From NCBI RefSeq assembly GCF_900109075.1, contig NZ_FNYS01000002.1, positions 1-64,000 of the forward strand: DNA of 64,000 bases, read 5' to 3'. A program made the translations under genes and the position numbers. This stretch comes from Myroides marinus (GTDB lineage: Bacteria > Bacteroidota > Bacteroidia > Flavobacteriales > Flavobacteriaceae). Numbering within the stretch: the stretch's first letter is position 1; every line of letters begins with the position of its first letter. The notes under the pieces are model-generated. The model searched no databases, was not told the DNA's origin, and saw only the letters and a list, made by a program, of their open reading frames with translations. This document shows, piece by piece, positions 60,879 through 64,000 of the stretch.

Positions 60879-60916
60879 CCAGATTGTGTTGATCTTTTTT
60901 ATAAAACACAATCTGG
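60879..60916. repeat. 12-bp perfect inverted repeat between metal-locus genes
   Basis: CCAGATTGTGTT (60879-60890) and AACACAATCTGG (60905-60916) are perfect complements with a 14-nt AT-rich spacer. There is no strong T-run on either strand, so it could be an RNA-stabilising hairpin, a weak terminator after the receptor genes or a protein-binding dyad. Confidence 0.75.
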
Positions 60917-60958
60917 AAATGAGTTAATGTTTTTGTTTCTACCTGTTGCAAAATGAGT

Positions 60959-61291
60959 TTATATAATCACATTTAACGGCGGTCCTCTTAACCAATAAAA
61001 GGGAAACAAACACTCTTTATAGCTGGCTACTACTTCGATTACTAATTCACTGTGTGCTTTCTCTATCCATAGTTCTACAGGTGCTACTATATGCGCTATA
61101 GCTGGTGAGAATTTACACAAGTACTGCTCACAATAGTGTATGGTAGTACTGTCTACGTACTCTAATTTAGCTGACTTCTGCCCAAAGTGGTGATCGATGA
61201 TGACATAGTGAAGAGTATTGTTCAGTATGGGTACTAAGAATAAAGTACACCACAATGAACATACTAATGCACGTATGTTCTTATCAGTCAT
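60959..61291 (-). CDS. Small exported protein with Arg-Gly-Pro-Pro C-terminus
   Basis: A 110-residue protein with a hydrophobic N-terminal segment (residues 8-27), two Cys within YCEQYLCKF near residue 53 and the C-terminal phrase WLRGPPLNVII. It starts 1 bp after the TonB-dependent receptor stop. The truncated protein at the right window edge ends similarly (SLRAPPVLA), so the two are related in context. Small proteins ending in R-A/G-P-P and lying next to metal receptors are known to me as DUF2946-like; the assignment is tentative. Confidence 0.6.
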   Translation of the reverse strand: MTDKNIRALVCSLWCTLFLVPILNNTLHYVIIDHHFGQKSAKLEYVDSTTIHYCEQYLCKFSPAIAHIVAPVELWIEKAHSELVIEVVASYKECLFPFYWLRGPPLNVII

Positions 61292-61292
61292 A

Positions 61293-63659
61293 TTAGAATG
61301 GTACTTGTATCATCAATTGTATTGAACGTCCTAACTCTGGTATGCCTAATGGTCTATAGAAACTCGTGTGATTAAGGATCTTCGTATCAAACATATTGGT
61401 AATAGACAATGTCGTACGTGCCTTAAACTTACCGAACGCTAATGTAGATGATACACCTGCTCCGAAACTCTGACTGCTAGGTGTTATCTCTTCTCCCTGA
61501 GCAATGCGCTCTTGTTTAGCATACCACTTCCCATTAAAGTACACTTCTGACTCTTTAAATAGGTTGGTATCTTTAAAGCTGTATCTCAACTCTCCAAATA
61601 CATTCATCGGTGGTGTAAATGGCAATGGATATGCTCCATTCTGCCCATTAGACACTTGCTGATTATAGATATACTCTAATACTGCTGATACATTTAGACG
61701 TTCAAAGAAGCGCTTCTCTACTTTCCATTCAAAACCTGTAATAATAGCTTCTGACTGTGTGTATTCATAAATCTGTCCGCTATCTGGTAGTATCGAAAAC
61801 TTACCTGATGGTTTAAGATAAATGTAGTTAGAGAAATAGTACATGTATGGACTGAAGGTAGTGTTAAACGTTGATGTCTTAAACTCTGCTCTAAAGTCTA
61901 AAGCGATACCTTTCTCTGGGTCTAAATCAGGATTACCTTTCTCATGTCTGAAAGCTCCGTGGTGAACACCATTAGATGCTAACTCGATAGCAGTGGGGAA
62001 TCTAAAGTTGGTGCCCACGGTAGCTCCAAAATTGAGGTTATCGTTTAAGGTGTACTTCGCTCCTATCATCCCGTTTATGCTAGTGAAGTCTCTGTTAGTA
62101 GTAGTACTTCTCTGTGCATACTTATTGGCTAACTGGTCGGCATACCCTTGTTCTTTCAAATAATCAAATAGATACTGGTCATAGAACGGTTTAACGTGTA
62201 TACTAGCATAGTCAAAACGCGCTCCTCCTTCTAACGTTAATTTATCATTGACAAAGTACTCATACATCCCAAATACTCCTGTCCCTTGTTTATTATATTT
62301 AGGCAACAAGAATCCGTAACCATCAATGGTATTGTTCTGAAAATTCTGTTGTACTCCTAATGTCAACTTGTGATTGTTATTAAACAAATGCTCGTACTTC
62401 ACTGAAGCATCCACTGTGTTAAGTACAAACTGTAGTTCTAAGTTAGGGTTAGAAGTAGGTGGCGCTTGATCATCAAAGTGTGAGTGAAACAAGCTGTGCT
62501 CTTGTCTTCTATTGTTTTGATAAGCGACCATAAATGTCCACTTATCCTGTACTGAACTGTCCCAAGTAGTCGTATTCACAACTTTAAAATGGTTTACATT
62601 CTGACGAGGGTATTCTATATTGCGGTGGTTGCCATCATCTGCTACGGCTGCTACATTAGGCAAACCGTGAGAGCCTGGAAAGAACCCACTCTTATCATAA
62701 ACATTACTGATACTAAGGATATTCTTAAAGTTATCATCTACATAGCCTACTTGTCCATATAGAGCAAAGTTCTTAGAAGCAGTATTCTTCATTCTATTGC
62801 CATAGATAGGGATAATAGTGTTCAGATAGTCTATCTCTGATACAGGCACACGGTAATCTCCAGCGTCTTGTCCTGTAGCTTTAAACTTATAGAAGAACTT
62901 CTCATCTCTTCCTTTTACCTGCACAGATGCTCCATAAGAATCATTTACAGTCTTGCCAAACATAGTAGCACAACCGCTAAATGAGTGTACTTCTGGTACT
63001 TTCTCATTGTTAATCTTAATCACACCTCCAATAGCGTCACTACCGTACTCGATAGTACCAACTCCCTTAATCACTTCTACTTCTTCTGTACTAAATGCGT
63101 CTATCTCTAGCCCGTGATCAGCTCCCCATTGTTGTCCTTCTTGTTTAGCTCCATTCTCAGATACGGCAACACGATTAAACCCTAACCCACGAATAATAGG
63201 TTTAGAGGCTCCTGCTCCTATCTCCATAGCATTCACTCCTGGTACAGATGTCAATGTCTTAGCAAATGACCCTGAGAAGCTCTCTACTAATTTCTTATTA
63301 GTAACAACTTCAGTATTAGCTATAGTCTTCTGTCCATGAGTAGAGACTACTACTTGATCTAGCAGGGTATTGTCTTCTCTAAGGTGTAGGTCTAAATACA
63401 GGTCTGACTTTACATTAAGTAACGTATCTATAGACTTATATCCTAAATATTCTACTAATAATCGGTGCTTACCTGCTGATACAGGTATAGATGTGAACTG
63501 TCCTTTCAGGTCAGTCCCAGACTGTAAACCTGCAAAGGATACACTGCTCCCTACTAATGCTTCTCCATAAATATCTGATACTTTAGCTTTAACAACATAC
63601 TGCTGCGCATAGGTACCAATAGAAGCCATTAGTGAAAGCACAAGAATAGATATTCTCAT
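61293..63659 (-). CDS. TonB-dependent receptor, probable metal importer
   Basis: A 788-residue outer-membrane receptor. Signal peptide (residues 1-18, ending TYAQ), a carboxypeptidase-regulatory-like domain (residues 20-95, SDIYGEALVGSSVSFAGLQSG), a plug (ETVVSTHGQ-like VVVSTHGQKTIANTEVVT, ASKPIIRGLGFNRVAVSENG, QQWGADHGLEID) and a beta-barrel ending RSIQLMIQVPF. The plug phrase around ADHG is reminiscent of ZnuD-type zinc receptors, and the downstream His-rich lipoprotein supports metal transport. The exact metal is not determinable. Confidence 0.85.
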   Translation of the reverse strand: MRISILVLSLMASIGTYAQQYVVKAKVSDIYGEALVGSSVSFAGLQSGTDLKGQFTSIPVSAGKHRLLVEYLGYKSIDTLLNVKSDLYLDLHLREDNTLLDQVVVSTHGQKTIANTEVVTNKKLVESFSGSFAKTLTSVPGVNAMEIGAGASKPIIRGLGFNRVAVSENGAKQEGQQWGADHGLEIDAFSTEEVEVIKGVGTIEYGSDAIGGVIKINNEKVPEVHSFSGCATMFGKTVNDSYGASVQVKGRDEKFFYKFKATGQDAGDYRVPVSEIDYLNTIIPIYGNRMKNTASKNFALYGQVGYVDDNFKNILSISNVYDKSGFFPGSHGLPNVAAVADDGNHRNIEYPRQNVNHFKVVNTTTWDSSVQDKWTFMVAYQNNRRQEHSLFHSHFDDQAPPTSNPNLELQFVLNTVDASVKYEHLFNNNHKLTLGVQQNFQNNTIDGYGFLLPKYNKQGTGVFGMYEYFVNDKLTLEGGARFDYASIHVKPFYDQYLFDYLKEQGYADQLANKYAQRSTTTNRDFTSINGMIGAKYTLNDNLNFGATVGTNFRFPTAIELASNGVHHGAFRHEKGNPDLDPEKGIALDFRAEFKTSTFNTTFSPYMYYFSNYIYLKPSGKFSILPDSGQIYEYTQSEAIITGFEWKVEKRFFERLNVSAVLEYIYNQQVSNGQNGAYPLPFTPPMNVFGELRYSFKDTNLFKESEVYFNGKWYAKQERIAQGEEITPSSQSFGAGVSSTLAFGKFKARTTLSITNMFDTKILNHTSFYRPLGIPELGRSIQLMIQVPF

Positions 63660-63734
63660 TTAATCGCTAAAAATTTAAATTGTACATAAAAAATCTATCT
63701 CATTACAAAGTGCGTAAGAGATCTAATCAATAAT

Positions 63735-64000
63735 TTATGCTAATACAGGGGGTGCCCTAAGGGAAAAGAATACTTGAGAAAGTGGGATAATAGATAGAGA
63801 TACGATGTCCTGAACCTCTTTAGTCACATCAAATGTGGTAAATTCTACAGATAGAATATCTGAAGTAATAGCAGGATTTAGTATCGTATCACAAACGAAA
63901 CACTTGTCTAACTGACTGTGTGCTTCTTTAAAAGTTAATTGATCTAAGTGGTCACCTCTCTTTTCTGTGAAGTGAGCATGTGTACTGTGTTCTCTTTCGT
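63735..64000 (-). CDS. C-terminal part of a small His/Cys protein (cut by the window edge)
   Basis: The minus-strand frame is open from the window edge to TAA at 63735-63737, giving at least 87 residues. It begins with a His-rich stretch (EREHSTHAHFTEKRGDHLD), then CFVC near the middle, and ends SLRAPPVLA. The CxxC, the His cluster and the R-A-P-P ending resemble the 110-residue protein at 60959-61291 and suggest a metal-related exported protein. It lies 75 bp upstream of the receptor gene in the same orientation. The start is outside the window. Confidence 0.65.
   Translation of the reverse strand, partial: EREHSTHAHFTEKRGDHLDQLTFKEAHSQLDKCFVCDTILNPAITSDILSVEFTTFDVTKEVQDIVSLSIIPLSQVFFSLRAPPVLA

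Overview
The window looks like chromosomal DNA of a marine or clinical member of the Flavobacteriaceae (Bacteroidota); Myroides is my best guess at genus, from memory of gene content rather than from any search. The evidence is low GC with AT-rich spacers, the promoter pattern of this phylum (TTG or TTTG, about 20 bp, then TAnnTTTG) with no visible Shine-Dalgarno sequences, a DNA polymerase III alpha subunit carrying its own N-terminal exonuclease, ribosomal protein S16 with a long Ala/Lys tail, GLPGLI-family proteins, and many lipoproteins with S/N-D-D after the lipid-modified cysteine.

Layout. 0.1-6.6 kb: housekeeping genes (LPG-synthase-like membrane protein, ruvC, hemW, a cyclase, two tandem YjbR-like genes, a lipoprotein, an acetyltransferase). 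6.6-11.8 kb: a minus-strand block of periplasmic TonB-C-domain proteins next to a BlaI/BlaR1-type repressor-sensor operon with a candidate operator in its promoter. 13.5-20.2 kb: a cobalamin riboswitch driving a BtuB-like receptor, a BtuG-like beta-propeller lipoprotein and three more surface lipoproteins. 20.8-21.35 kb: two identical tRNA-Asp genes, each followed by an identical short structured RNA candidate. 22-30 kb: trxA, dnaE, rpsP-rimM and an adenylate-kinase-like P-loop gene. 30.3-33.7 kb: a frameshifted small membrane protein gene, three tandem GLPGLI genes and a MazF-like toxin with an unclassified antitoxin. 33.7-47.2 kb: trmN6-like gene and the methionine cluster metY-metB-metX-thrA-metZ-metH-metF. 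47.5-60 kb: mixed housekeeping and stress genes (DUF4349, Nudix, CAT-like acetyltransferase, TlpA-like, acyl-CoA dehydrogenase, DUF3050, two SDRs, mtgA, Dps, prolyl oligopeptidase). 60.3-64 kb: a probable metal-uptake locus with a His-rich lipoprotein and a TonB-dependent receptor, running off the right edge.

The most striking element lies at 34.43-34.83 kb, ahead of metY. Two successive short open frames, 23 and 30 codons, contain 7 and 11 methionine codons, and each is followed by a strong intrinsic terminator. In each case the end of the leader frame is complementary to the 5' part of its terminator, starting 13 nt after the last Met codon and ending about 10 nt before the stop codon. This is the geometry expected of ribosome-mediated transcription attenuation sensing methionyl-tRNA, in two tandem copies. 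The cluster includes cobalamin-dependent methionine synthase (MetH), so the riboswitch-controlled B12 importer 20 kb upstream and the attenuator-controlled methionine genes form one nutritional theme.

Other non-coding signals of interest are a duplicated roughly 90-nt RNA candidate with three hairpins, a roughly 200-bp dispersed repeat present at 28.2 and 51.2 kb, two mutually exclusive hairpins in the rpsP leader, and a 26-bp palindromic repeat present at 1.3 and 48.5 kb. All functional names come from motif recognition and memory of protein families; no database search was run.
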